The notes under the pieces are model-generated. The model had not been told where the DNA came from. It saw nothing but the letters and a program-made list of their open reading frames with translations, and did no database searches. This document shows positions 34,911 through 45,990 of a DNA stretch of 64,000 nt, piece after piece. How positions within the stretch are numbered: position 1 is the first letter of the stretch; each line of letters begins with the position of its first letter. Source of the stretch: Physcomitrium patens (taxonomy: Eukaryota; Streptophyta; Bryopsida; Funariales; Funariaceae); assembly GCF_000002425.4 (NCBI RefSeq), contig NC_037267.1:8688180-8752179 (forward strand). Direction: 5' to 3'. The position numbers and the translations under genes are program-made.

Positions 34911-37620
34911 AAATAAAACCCTATTAATTGTTGGTTTATTCCAATTCACTTAAAAATTTAGTTTTAACTTGTTATATCATTTACTTACATTTCTAACTTA
35001 AAAGCCACCTAAATTATCTTTAATATTTTTTTCAAAGTATTTTAATAAATAATAAGAATTAATAGAATTGATACATGTAAAATATTAATTTTTAGAAGTT
35101 TTTATTTCCAAATAATAATTCATCATTGATCAAAAATTTATATTAGAATAATAATTTATTTGTGAATATTAATTTATTCTTAATCAAATTTTATTTTTAA
35201 ATAACAATTCATCTATGAATAATGATTCATTTTTAGTCAAAATTTCTTTTTCAAATAATCATTTATTCTAATCTTAAATCCATTCTTTATTTAAATTTTG
35301 TCTTAGTATAATTTTTTATTTGTCATAATTGCATTCAATCATAAATTCCATCAAAGTTGAATCCTTGAAATTTGACAATATTATCTTAATGATCTTTATT
35401 TAGACTCTTAATTATGAATTTCATCTTCTAAATCCAGAACTATTAAGAATTAAAAAATTGTGTCCTCTATACCTTATTCTTTGGTATGATAGTGGACTTT
35501 AAGATGGCTTCTTTGATACAATTTGGAAACTTTAGCTCTCGTCTTTTTATTTTACAGTCCAAACTCACAAGGTTTCAAATTTAAATACTAAATAGTCTAA
35601 TTCAATATTAATTTACTACCTAATATTAATGATTTTTTAATTTATAACAATAATGATAGAATTAAAATGATTGGAAGTGCAACATGCAATATATTTGAAA
35701 AGAATAATGGACTAGCTCTTCTAGGACAAAAACAAAGTTCACTAGTCATCCTTATATATGAGTAAGGAGTAGTTCACTTTGTTGGTTGTTTTAACAATAC
35801 AGTAGCTTATTAACTTGTCAATACTTAGTCTAAATCTTCTATATAATTTCTTCTTTAAAAACTCTATCCAATTGAAATTTATAAATGTGTTCTAATTCAA
35901 GCACTCTTATGATGGCTATCTTCTAATATACTAAACCCTGGTGCAATTCTAATAAGACAAGAATTTCACTTCAAACCTAGATGAATCCATGATTGAAGTT
36001 TGGAATTTCAATGTCACTTTTAAAGATGGAACAATGACAAGTATAAATATAAACTTCAAAACAGCAATTGGCAAGGTGACAACCATTAGCAACAACCACT
36101 ATAAGGCATTGTAGAAGATCACCAATGTATTATAGGCTATATCAATTAGATAGTAATAACAAGAAAGTAGAAGACTTTGATGTAGATCAAAACCAAGATA
36201 ATCAATAGAGTAAAATCAATGGTATAAGAATCACTTTGGTGATGAACCACCTCAGCAATAGACATCCGCTTGGAGTTAAATCCAAATCAAACTTTTAACA
36301 TCATAATACACTACAAACTTTTGTTTAATTAGATCTTTTGAATTTTAAAGTCTAAGAGCTCAATTCTTATTCTTAATTTATAAAACTGTACACTAGAGAT
36401 AATATTAAAAGATACTTATACAATGCAAAAGAAACACACACAGCACAAAGCTTAGTTGATGAGACTTGCAACACTTCAATCATCCACAAATAAAATGTAG
36501 AACTACAACTAAATGTGTGAAGTCAAGAAATGAGAATTGAAAGAAAGCCTTATTGAAAAGGCAAATTTTGCAATCCATATAAATTATGGCTTTTACAATA
36601 AGATCCTACAACAACCAATACCATGGTTGTTATAATTAAAATGTCACCACAATCATGAAGATGAAAATAAAGATGAATAAAATAACAAAAAAAAATAGTA
36701 ATGAAGACTAGAAAAAATAAATAAAGAAATAAAAAAATATTAGCTTGAAGAAGAATTGATGCCAATACAATCAATGAGAAAAATACAACCAAAAAAAGAA
36801 CTAGTGTTGTAGAAGAATCAATGTCAACTGAACTTCCACAACTCCACTACAACACTACTTGAGTAATATAAAGATTTCTAGCTCACAGAGCTTGAACTTG
36901 ATAGTAGCAATAATAACAAAGAAGACAATAATATCAAGACAAAATAAACAATAAGAAAAGAAGGTACAAACAACCCTAGAGGTAGCAAAATATGATAACT
37001 CTCTTCTCCCTCTCTCCTCTCTTTTCCTCTTTAGATTGCATGAAATGGCTCATGTAGATACAACAACTTAAAAGCTTGGCAATATAATTAAAGAGGATTT
37101 TGGAAAAAAAATCTTAAGATTAAATTAGGATTGAATTAAGAATTAAAATTAACCTAAAAAGGATTAAAGGACCATACTTCATAATCATATAGATTCTTAT
37201 ACACTTTGTTCTATATGATTATACAAATTGATAGAACTTTCTTAAGAACTATAATAAATCTCTATTAGATGGTAATTTATTCTAAATTTCAATAATCTAA
37301 TTAACTTATGTATTTCACTAATTATAACTATTGCTTAAATTATTGTTAAACAATTGCTTAATCTCTCCAAATTAACTTCATTTCACATAATGAGCCTTCA
37401 CAATCATCCATGCATGCAATGTCCATTAATTCATAAATTTTCACCTATTGAGGAAATTTTATATTTTATATTTATTTTTCATCCATCAATAAAATTTCAT
37501 CCTTAAATGAGATTTTATCTCTGAATAAGATTTCATCCACATCTTAAATTCACCCAAATCCTAAGCTAACTTCATCCAAAAAATTCATCCAAATATTGTT
37601 CTGTCTACTAGAATTCTTAA
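34911..37620. other. AT-rich intergenic DNA, probable old repeats
   Basis: No gene recognised. The minus-strand frame at 36550-36792 is low-complexity Phe/Leu/Ile. A CT-rich patch at about 37000-37030 and a TATATATGAG-type box at about 35750 hint at old LTRs, but I could not pair them with partners. Confidence 0.45.
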
Positions 37621-39161
37621 CAATATTACCTCAGCAGTTTTTGTGTGGTCGCATGGTTGTGATTTTGCCTTCCTAACTGTAACCAGAACTTGGCTACAAG
37701 AACCTCTAACTGCTCCACTCCACCACTATGGATCTTTTCAGCCTACTCATTTTTGCCTACTGGCAACTCGCCTTCTAATACGACGATGACATTAGCAGCG
37801 ACTGCAATAATGGGAAGTAGAGTCAAATGGCCATCAACAAATTTGTTACCAAGCTCCAGCTTTTCCGCGGATGGCAACCACCTCGTTGATGAGGATCAAC
37901 AACCCAGTTGTGGTCGATGGAATTGAGTCACCTCACTCCCTCAAGTAGTATAATTCCAATCACGTCAAATGTCTATTGACATCATTTTGTTTGTGCACAC
38001 AATGAAGCACGAACTTAATGCGTTGGCCATCCAATCTATATCTCTCACCACAACGCTCACTAACTCCACATCCTTTAAGTGCACCTCTTAGAAGACCCAA
38101 GCTTAACCTGAACAACTTCAGTAGCAATCGGCACCAGACCCAACAATACTTCACCAGTGTTTAAAAACTTGCAAGATTAATGCTAATCCACACCCTGTGA
38201 ATACGGAGTAGTACCCTCGCATTGCAACTCAGCTACAGTCGTCACCAACTATGACACAAATCGAAGGCAACAAAATTTAAATGTCTCGATTCAAAGCTCT
38301 TATCATCTCTACATCTGCCTCACAGCTTCACTCTAAATCGCCGGTTGGCAATTTCCTCGTTGCGGCAACCTCACGTACTATCCCCTCCAGCTCCTACAGA
38401 CGACAATCACCACATAGATCGGAATCATCAACCCGGTCGTTAGCCCGGAGAAAATCAACAGCTGTCAACATCTTGCGTCCTTGCCCAAGTAGGGGAGTGA
38501 AGTGATGCGAGTTGGGATGGTCTGAGCATCAACCGGCGAGTGCAGGACGTGAGCAAAGCGGTTGCTGTGTAGGAGAGCCAAGGCAGTGAGGATGACCATG
38601 ATGATCGGAAACCCAAGGAAAACAACAAAACGACAAAACGTAATCAGCAATGGCAACTCTAAGCAAGCGCCGCAGCTTGAAGAAGAAGAACAACAACAAG
38701 GACTCTACGGTGATGATGGAGATTGAAAACGGATAAAACCAAGAGCAGACACGAGGATCAGCAGCATGAGAGCAAGAGGAACACGATTAGTAGGAGCCGA
38801 TCCACGAGAACAACCAAGAGAGGACTAACAGCAAGAGAAGATCACGGACAATAAAGAGAAGAATATCAACGTGGAATTAGATCAGGGACAGTCAGAATTG
38901 GAGGCAATCTGCCGTTCAAAACCAATGACAAACAGAAATAGGCCTTGATGACCAAAAAATCCCACGAACAACAGGGCTGTCTGCACCACCGCAGCCTCCT
39001 TGTAACTCAACAAGGAATTAAAACTTGGACATGCCAACATCTCCAATTGTACACTATAGTAACAAAGATGCAAGAGAGGAGAAAAAATAGAACCAGGAGG
39101 CGTTGGTGACAGGAGCTCCAACAGAACGGCAACCTTACCTCGCCAAAATCTGTCAACCCTC
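37621..39161. other. Distinct A/C-rich, moderate-GC segment hosting the copia element
   Basis: Composition differs from both flanks (GC near balance, plus strand rich in AAC, CAAC, GAAGAAG). The same kind of sequence resumes after the copia element at 43485-43680, so the copia insertion split it. Short frames (37690-37926, 38281-38505 plus, 38882-39201 minus) have no recognised product. It may be part of an unrecognised element or a gene relic. Confidence 0.45.
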
Positions 39162-39166
39162 GCAAC

Positions 39167-39360
39167 TGTACCATACTAAGCGGAGAGGTGAAATGGAACA
39201 TAGGTGAAATGGAACATACTGTTCAGAGTTAAAGGTGCACGGAAGAGTATTATATTCTCTTACGTTACAATCAGGGAACAAGTTTTCGGGGATATCATCT
39301 ACTGGAATAGTCGTCGTTAGTCAGGGTTGATGAATGGTGATCAGAGAGTAACCTCCAACA
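39167..39360 (-). repeat. 3' LTR of the copia element
   Basis: It pairs with 43303-43479. It is longer because of a local duplication near 39187-39219 in which GGTGAAATGGAACATA occurs twice. Confidence 0.92.
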
Positions 39361-39724
39361 CTTTGATTGTTGCACCAGATCTTTGTTGCTTAATTGCTTT
39401 TGAAACCAAGTTTTTGTATGAGGTGCCTCAGCGAGATAGCCTCGCATGTGCAACGTGCAAGTGCTTTATATTCTGACTTGCATGATGACTTGGATGTTGA
39501 GGTCTGTTTTTGAGAACACCAAGAAATAGGGGTTGTTATATTGGTGAATAGGTAGGCGCTAGTGGATATTCATCAATGTCTCATGCGTAGTCCACATCAG
39601 AAAAACCTTGTATGTGATCTCCCTCCTCTCTTAGAAACCACAGTCCAAGAGATGAGGTTTTTTGAAGGTAGTAGACAACTTGCTGAGCACTACGAAGGTG
39701 GAACTGTTGTGGTCCATGCATAAC
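39361..39724 (-). pseudogene. Copia RNase H, truncated at the LTR
   Basis: The minus-strand reading includes a PISWCSQKQTSTSKSS segment, then SEYKALARCTCEAISL, then IWCNNQ, matching the copia RNase H core. In intact elements some tens of residues follow, plus a polypurine tract. Here the LTR begins a few codons after the CNNQ segment, and the preceding bases are not purine-rich. A stop also interrupts the reading. Confidence 0.75.
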
Positions 39725-40153
39725 TCAACTAAGTAGCAAGGCGGCAAACATAATATCAAGACGGGTCTTGGTCATGTAATATAGTTTGCCAATGAGACCT
39801 TGATAATCGTGTTCGTTGATTGGGGTGTCTTTTTGAAGTTGTGTCAGTTTAAAGAGCGGAACGTGGGCTGTTGCACGAGGAGTCAGAGTGTAGTCATCAA
39901 TGATTGATTGAACATACTCGACCTGATGGAGTAAAATGCTAAGCGTTGTTTGAAAGAACTGAATTCCTACGAATTTGTGCATGAGGCTCAAGTCAGTCAT
40001 CTTGAATTCAGAATGAAGTAGTCTTTTTAGCGATGCAATAGTTGCTGAATTTGAACCTGTGATAAGGAGGTCATCAACATAGAAGACAAGGAGAATAGCA
40101 AAGGACGTTGTGCAAGTGTAATACATGTTTGGGTCGGCCGCGGTTCTAAACAT
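39725..40153 (-). pseudogene. Copia reverse transcriptase fragment with intact YVDD box
   Basis: The 142-residue frame has the copia RT palm: LLVFYVDDLLITGS (YVDD on the minus strand at 40070-40081), then LHSEFKMTDL, then FVGIQFF, YVQSIIDDY and GLIGKLYYMTKTRLD. The catalytic aspartates are retained here, but the frame is broken upstream (about 40154-40480) and downstream, so no working enzyme is expected. Confidence 0.88.
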
Positions 40154-40709
40154 GCCATGCTTTCGGAAGTAGGAGTCTATGCGGCTGTATCACGCTCTGG
40201 AGGATTGTTTCAGTCCGTAGAGTGAACGGTTCAGATTGAATGTTAAGTGTAGAGGATTGCGCATCTGGGAGACTGAGACATGAAAACATCTTCTTGTAAG
40301 AATCCGTTCAAGAATGCGGTGGCTACGTCCATATGAAAAATGTGCCATGCATTATGTGCGGCCAGCCCGATAACGAGACAGATGGACTCCTACCAAACAG
40401 TAGGAGCAAGTGTTTCAGCAAAGTTAACCTCATGTTGTTTGAAACCCCTTGCAACAATGTGAGCTTTATGCTGAGGTGGACAACTGTTGATGCTGAGCTT
40501 TAGTTTATACATTCATTGGGCCAATATAAGGCAAATACCTAGAGGAAAAAAGAACGAGGTTCCATGTGTGATTTTTCTGGATAGAGTGCAATTCGGAATG
40601 CATGGCCAAAATCCACCACGAGGTTGTCTAAGGTGGGGCATAGGTGAGTTGCTCGCCTCCCTCTTCTATTACGCCAATGAAAGAGTCAACTAGATCGACG
40701 CAAACATAA

Positions 40710-41460
40710 CTATCGTAGGAGTGTGGACAAACTTGGATCTGATTGGATTGACGGCACGTAGGGCAAATCTATAAGGGAAAGATCCGGAACTAGTAGCTTT
40801 TCAGGTGAAGAATGCTCGAATAGATCTGATGACAGTAATGGCAGTTGATGATGGATTGGAAGCGCGGATAGAGCTAGCGACAATGGACTCCGCAATATGA
40901 TGAGGGCGGATTTTGTTGATCGAGCGTTGAGCAATAGACAAGCTGCCTTTGCTGCTTCGGCCCAAAGAGTAGGAGGAATTTTAGCATGCTGTAAGATACA
41001 ACAGACAATATCAAGGATGCTGCAGTTGCGCCTTTCCACCACTCCATCATAATGGCAATTGCCGACGGATGCCATTATTCATGTAGTAGGTGGTGAAACA
41101 ATGGGAAGTAAATTTTCCACCATTGTCGGATTAGAGCGATGTCAGGCTGTGCTTTGCATCTTTTTCAACCATTCTATGAAAGAATTTGAACTTTTCAAAG
41201 TACTCGTCTTTGGATTGAAGAAAATAGATTCAGTTTTTATTTTTTTATTTTTATTTTATTTTTTAAAAATAATCATCTATAAACGTGAGTAGATATTGGG
41301 TGCCTCCACGAGATTTGATTCTAAACGGGCCTGCAATGTCGATGTGGACAAGTTGAAGGGGCTTGGTTGATGCGGTTGTGCAATTTTTTGGAATTTTCTT
41401 CCTATTCTATTTTCTTGAGAGGCAGCTAATACAAGGGAAGTTTGGCACGTAAAAGCATAG
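40710..41460 (-). pseudogene. Copia integrase remnant
   Basis: The upstream part on the minus strand (about 41460-41290) reads a C-x2-C-like stretch, then PLQLVHIDIAGPF, typical of the integrase zinc region leading into the catalytic core. The later part, in frame 40710-41075, includes GVVERRNCSILDIV and LWAEAAKAACLLLNA, the conserved end of the copia integrase core. Between them is an AT-rich, T-run-containing patch (about 41235-41280) that looks like an expansion. Frames do not connect. Confidence 0.82.
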
Positions 41461-41482
41461 TAATCCTCTTACTGCTTAAACT

Positions 41483-41830
41483 CTATGATTTGACGCATCC
41501 CTTGGTAATTAAAATGACCAAGTCTCTTGTGCTAGAGAGTGGCCAGAGGTGATGTATTATCTGAGTAGCTAAGTGCTTGCCGTGAGATGTCTCTGAAAAT
41601 CCAACTATAGTTTCACCAATGAGCTTGTGTAAACCATTCTTCTTTTCTCTTACTGTTGTAGCAATGGTATTCCCCAAAGAATCATTGATGCAACATTTGA
41701 GATTGCAAAATTTAAATGAAAAATCCCTGTCTGATATAGCAAACAGACAATAGATTTTTCTGTATGCTAAGGAATTAGAGAACATGACGGATCTGTTGAA
41801 TTTCTCCATTGGGGAATTTAATTGCAACAT
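41483..41830 (-). pseudogene. Copia pre-integrase (gag_pre-integrs) region with Trp-to-stop
   Basis: One frame covers 41483-41830. In another minus-strand frame around 41500-41550 the reading is ATL-stop-HKRLGHFNYQGM, the LWHxRLGH motif with its Trp codon changed to TAG. Such a change is a single C-to-T on the other strand. Confidence 0.78.
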
Positions 41831-42215
41831 TGCCGATGCCCAATATATTATGTCCTTGTCCTCCCGCGGAGGTGATTCGAGTACCCATACTTGGTTTTAT
41901 TGACAAAAAGATTGTCTTGTCCTCGGATATGTGGTGTAAGGTGCCCAAGTCTAAGTACCATGGGCTGGAGTTGTAGTTTAGTGTGTTTACCTTGAGTAAG
42001 TAGGCCTCGAACTTTTTTGAAGTTGATCCCTCTTCCTGTTCTGGATCATGTTCATAATTGCATTGATCTTCATCCTTGTTTATTTTGATATTGTGAATAC
42101 GGACCGCCTGAAGTTTTCTTTTGATACTCGTCCCTCTTAAGACAAGACTCCATGGTTCTAACTCGTTCAATGATGTCGAGAAGTTCCCCTTCGAAGTTAT
42201 CTCTCTTGTAATCAA
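41775..42215 (-). pseudogene. Copia protease region, active-site Ser changed
   Basis: A 146-residue frame. Near residues 83-95 it reads SPWYLDLGTLHHIS. The copia consensus at this place has Asp-Ser-Gly-Ala, so the catalytic Asp is kept and the following Ser is Leu. It continues with LGIGNVAIKFPNGEI, typical of the protease C-terminal half. Confidence 0.82.
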
Positions 42216-42242
42216 GATGAAAAGAGTTATGAGTTGACATGT

Positions 42243-43253
42243 TCAAACCCAGTCAATTGCTGCTAGGGTGTGGCTGATAAATGCCTCAAAAATTTGAATT
42301 TTGCCTATGGTCCTTTGTGTGTGGGCCGCGGTCACTAAAAGAGGAATACCCTCTCGAGTGTAAGTTGCCGGGGCTTGAATGAGCTGGATTCTTTCGATTG
42401 AATCTGTCACTGTGAACATTGTTCCACCCGCCTTGATGGTGGTGGTAAGATTTGTATCCGCGACTTGTTCCTCCCCAGTTGCTGTAGGACCTTCAAGTAT
42501 TGCTTGGAAACGCAAGAAGTGATTCGTTGTCTTGCTCCAGGTATGAGTCAAGGTTTCTGGATGTTTCCTCATCCAATAGTCAAGCTTCTAATTCTTTATA
42601 AGACAACAATTTTCTCTCGTTGAGAATAAGTTGCTTCGTAACGTCAAATTCCTTTGGTAAATTCTTGAGTGTATAATAAGTCATAACTTCTTCTGGAAGA
42701 GGGACTCTGACTTTATCAAGCAAGTCGGCGGCATCCTTCATGTCCATGAGATTCTCATCCATGCCGTTTGTCTTCCTTATGTTAATAAACTTGCCAATTT
42801 TAAAGAAACTCAACGAGGATTGTTGTCTGACTCATAGCAAGATTTGAGTGAGGTCCAACAATCATACGATTTCCAATACTGTCTAAGAAGTTTAAGAGTT
42901 GTACCATCCTTGACACTGCTCTTAAGTGCATTTTGAGCTAGTTGTCTAATCCTTTTTTCTTCTGGCATGGGGTCACTAGGTGCGGTGATACAATAGTACA
43001 ATCCATCTCTCTTTAGGACATTTTGCATTCTATAACCCCAAATGCCATAATTTTCTAAACCAATAACATGGTAGATTTTTAATATTGTGGTCTGGCTTGT
43101 TACGTGGCTGACCGAGACACTTCCCACTAAGTTGGCTGTAAGCACTGGAGTAGCCTGGTGACTTATTGTTCCTCGTGCAAGCTCTCTAGTCTCTCTACTA
43201 GTTGTTTGGGAGTCTAAGGACGACATACCATTACAAAGTGGAGCACTGCTCAT
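42243..43253 (-). pseudogene. Copia gag, split into three frames
   Basis: Three consecutive minus-strand frames (42810-43253, 42580-42813, 42243-42572). The first carries the gag signature GLENYGIWGYRMQNVLKRDG and an ending SLKSCYESDN. The second carries NLPKEFDV and the LNERKLLSYKELEA end typical of the UBN2-type gag domain. The third should hold the zinc knuckle, but no CCHC is readable in it. Two frameshifts separate the pieces. Confidence 0.83.
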
Positions 43254-43290
43254 AGCTAATCTGCTCTAAAAACGTGTACTACAAGCTAAA

Positions 43291-43302
43291 GCTCTAATAC
43301 CA
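43291..43302 (-). other. Copia primer-binding site (initiator tRNA-Met)
   Basis: The element strand reads TGGTATTAGAGC immediately after the 5' LTR end ...ACA. It differs by one base from the standard TGGTATCAGAGC complement of plant initiator tRNA-Met. Confidence 0.92.
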
Positions 43303-43479
43303 TGTACGATACTAAGCAGAGAGATAAAATGGAACATTTTGTTCAGAGTTAAAGGTGCACGAAAGAGTATTATATACTCTTACGTTACAATCAGGGAACA
43401 AGTTCCTGAGGGTATCATCAACTGAAACAATTGTAGTTAGTAAGAGTTGATGAATGTGATCAGAGAATAACGTCCAACA
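43303..43479 (-). repeat. 5' LTR of the copia element
   Basis: The element strand begins TGTTGGACG and ends ATCGTACA. It matches 39167-39360 apart from point changes and the duplication in the 3' copy. Confidence 0.92.
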
Positions 43480-43484
43480 ACAAT

Positions 43485-45819
43485 GGCCACAATTCGAAGG
43501 TGAATCTACATGAAGATATATTCATGCGGAACTAGGGACGTAAGAGCACTACAGCAGCTGCAATGGACAATCGCAAAAATAGAAGCCAGGACGTTGACAT
43601 GGCTTCCACTAAAACCAATATCTCTAGAATCACAATTTCAACAGATTGGCATAAGCGAATATGAGTGTCATCACTTATCGTATACCTAGATATATCATAG
43701 AATCAAAGAATCAAATTCAAATATTAGTTTTTAGGAATCCACCTATATAATAGAATAAAAATAACATGAAAAAAGAAGTTGACAAAGCAAAATCAGAGAA
43801 GGATACTCTCAAACCTACATGAGTAGGATTCCGCACAAAACATCATTTCCAAAGAAAAAAACCTAATAAAGATCTTAATCCTTCTTCAAACTTTTTTACT
43901 AGAAGAAACTATTTTTTTTTTCATAATATTATTAATTTTATATTATTTCATATTGAGGTTGATTTATGAAACCACAACAAGAAGTAATCTTGTCTCAATG
44001 GTATTAGTCTTTTACACTTGAATGGTTGATGCTACTAGTATAAAATTCAATTATCTATGTTAGATAAAAAAGAAAATTTTACATCAACTAATGATATAAT
44101 ATTTTGTAATAAAGACATGAAAAATCAAATGAACATATAAAAATTTATTAAAAAAAAAGCTTTAGAGAAAATATATAGGCATATGTAGTTATATTCAAAT
44201 GCATAAGATAAAATAATTGTAATAATGAGAAATATCAGGGAGATAAAATACATGAAGATAGAGTGCAAGAAGGTTGAAAGTTGTTAAAGTAAGAGTAGAG
44301 TATGTAACAACATAGAAGATAAATTGGACACTTTAGAATAAGAAATAAGATAATGTAGAAAATATAGTACTACTAACAACTAAAAAAAGATTTTTTTCGT
44401 CAAAGAAATAGACTATATGGATAAAATATTTTAAAAAATAATCTAAAAATATTACTAAGTATATAATGTAATTTATATTACTAAGTATATAATGTAGTTT
44501 ATTCTTATTTATTTACTTTTCAATACTTAGATGATCATATTGCATCTTTAAAGAATACTTATTGTGCTATTTAAAATTTAAAGAAGACCACCAAAAGTAG
44601 TCCATTCACCTACATATAGTTTGTACTATCTACTACACTCTCTATTAGTAGAAACTAATTCTATCAAAAAAATGTTAATTTTTTTAGTATCCTACTAAAT
44701 AAATAATGAGAATTATAATTTATCAAAATAATTACGAAAATATTATATTAATTATCTATAAAAGAAATTTTAAAGAAGTACAATCAATAATGATATTATA
44801 AATTTAATACTATAATATAAAAAGATTTATTTATTTTATTATTTTTAAATTATTTAATAGATAATTTTATAAGTTAATTTCTTTTTATATATAGAAAAAA
44901 AAATAAGTATGATTTGATTTGAATATATCTATTCAATTTCTATAAAAATAATTATTACAAAATAAAAGCTTGTATTAAAATAATTATTTTATTTGAGCTA
45001 AAAAATATACGTACTATACAGTAGTAGATTATAATAAAAGGATTTTAAGTCTATCCAAAAATATTTTTAGAAGTCTTTTTAAATGATTTTTAATCTATAG
45101 AAATATTAACAATTAGCTTTAAAAGCATAACTTTTTTGACAAAAAAGTGCTGAATATATGCACCAAGTTGCAAAAGAAATAATTTTTATATATTTAACAT
45201 AATACCAAAAACAATTGAGTTAATAAGTTTTAAATTAAGTTTTAGATTAAAAATAAAATTCTAAGACATATAAATAAGATAACAATCAAATAGTACACTA
45301 ATATTCTACATAATAATATAATTTTATATCTGTTAGTTCAAGACTAAAGATGTAGCAAGTCATAAGTAAATTTTAAATTTACTACCAATTGACTTATTGT
45401 AGAAAATATAAGACATTAAGATCAAATTTGTTAATAATATGTGTTTTCTAATCAATCTATAAGGCAAATTAATCTCATGTATATTAAATATATAGAGAGT
45501 CTAATTCATTCAGCTCTAATTTTTTTAAATTGATTGTAAACTTAATCTTTTTTGATGGCTTCATTTCTTTAGGATTAATCTAAGGCCTTATACTTTATCA
45601 AGATCAAAGTTTTATTATACATTGATAGCACTCCAACTCTTGTTACAAGTATGAGGTCTTAATGAGATTGTTGCTTGTCAACATCAATCATGTTACGAGG
45701 ACAGACAAGTACCAAAAGAATTGAAAAACATGCACTTCATTTGTATAATGATGAAAGTTCATCCAACAATGAGATATTTATAAAGTATTCCTTCAAAAGA
45801 CCTCAAAATGTTAATGATA
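43485..45819. other. Intergenic DNA; moderate GC to ~43680, then strongly AT-rich
   Basis: The first 200 bp continue the segment at 37621-39161. The remainder is AT-rich with no recognised gene. Plus-strand frame 45675-45863 (62 codons) ends within the following repeat and could be a scrap of retroelement coding sequence. Confidence 0.5.
44451..44504. repeat. 26-bp tandem duplication
   Basis: ATTACTAAGTATATAATGTA occurs at 44451 and again at 44477, differing only after this core. Confidence 0.85.
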
Positions 45820-45990
45820 TCCAACTTGCACTTTTATCCATCCATCAACATCCCATCTATTGATATTTGGCTCGGATAAAAATAAAATTATCTTAGTGAA
45901 ACTTTAATTATATATAATCTTTTGTCATCTAATAAAATATAGATCATTGCATACATATTAGCAACATAACATCAAAGAAATTAAGATATT
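45820..45990 (+). repeat. Putative copia LTR fragment (pairs with 54869-55040)
   Basis: CCATCAACATCCCATCTATTGAT, then AAAATTATC...GTGAAACTTTA, then TCATCTAATAAAATA and CATATTAGCAACATA match the segment at 54890-55045 in order. The similarity extends slightly beyond the TGTTGAT-like start, so exact LTR limits are uncertain. Confidence 0.6.

Larger units (their letters stand above)
39167..43479 (-). mobile_element. Ty1/copia retrotransposon, degenerate but structurally recognisable
   Basis: A 4313-bp element on the minus strand. LTRs are 39167-39360 (3') and 43303-43479 (5'), starting TGTTGGA on the element strand. Flanks GCAAC (39162-39166) and ACAAT (43480-43484) are a target duplication differing by two transitions. 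In element order: primer-binding site 43302-43291, gag 43253 to about 42243, protease about 42215-41800, pre-integrase region about 41830-41483, integrase about 41460-40710, RT about 40480-39725, RNase H 39724-39361. Integrase before RT is the copia order. Stops and frameshifts occur in every domain, and pol ends prematurely at the 3' LTR. Confidence 0.93.
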
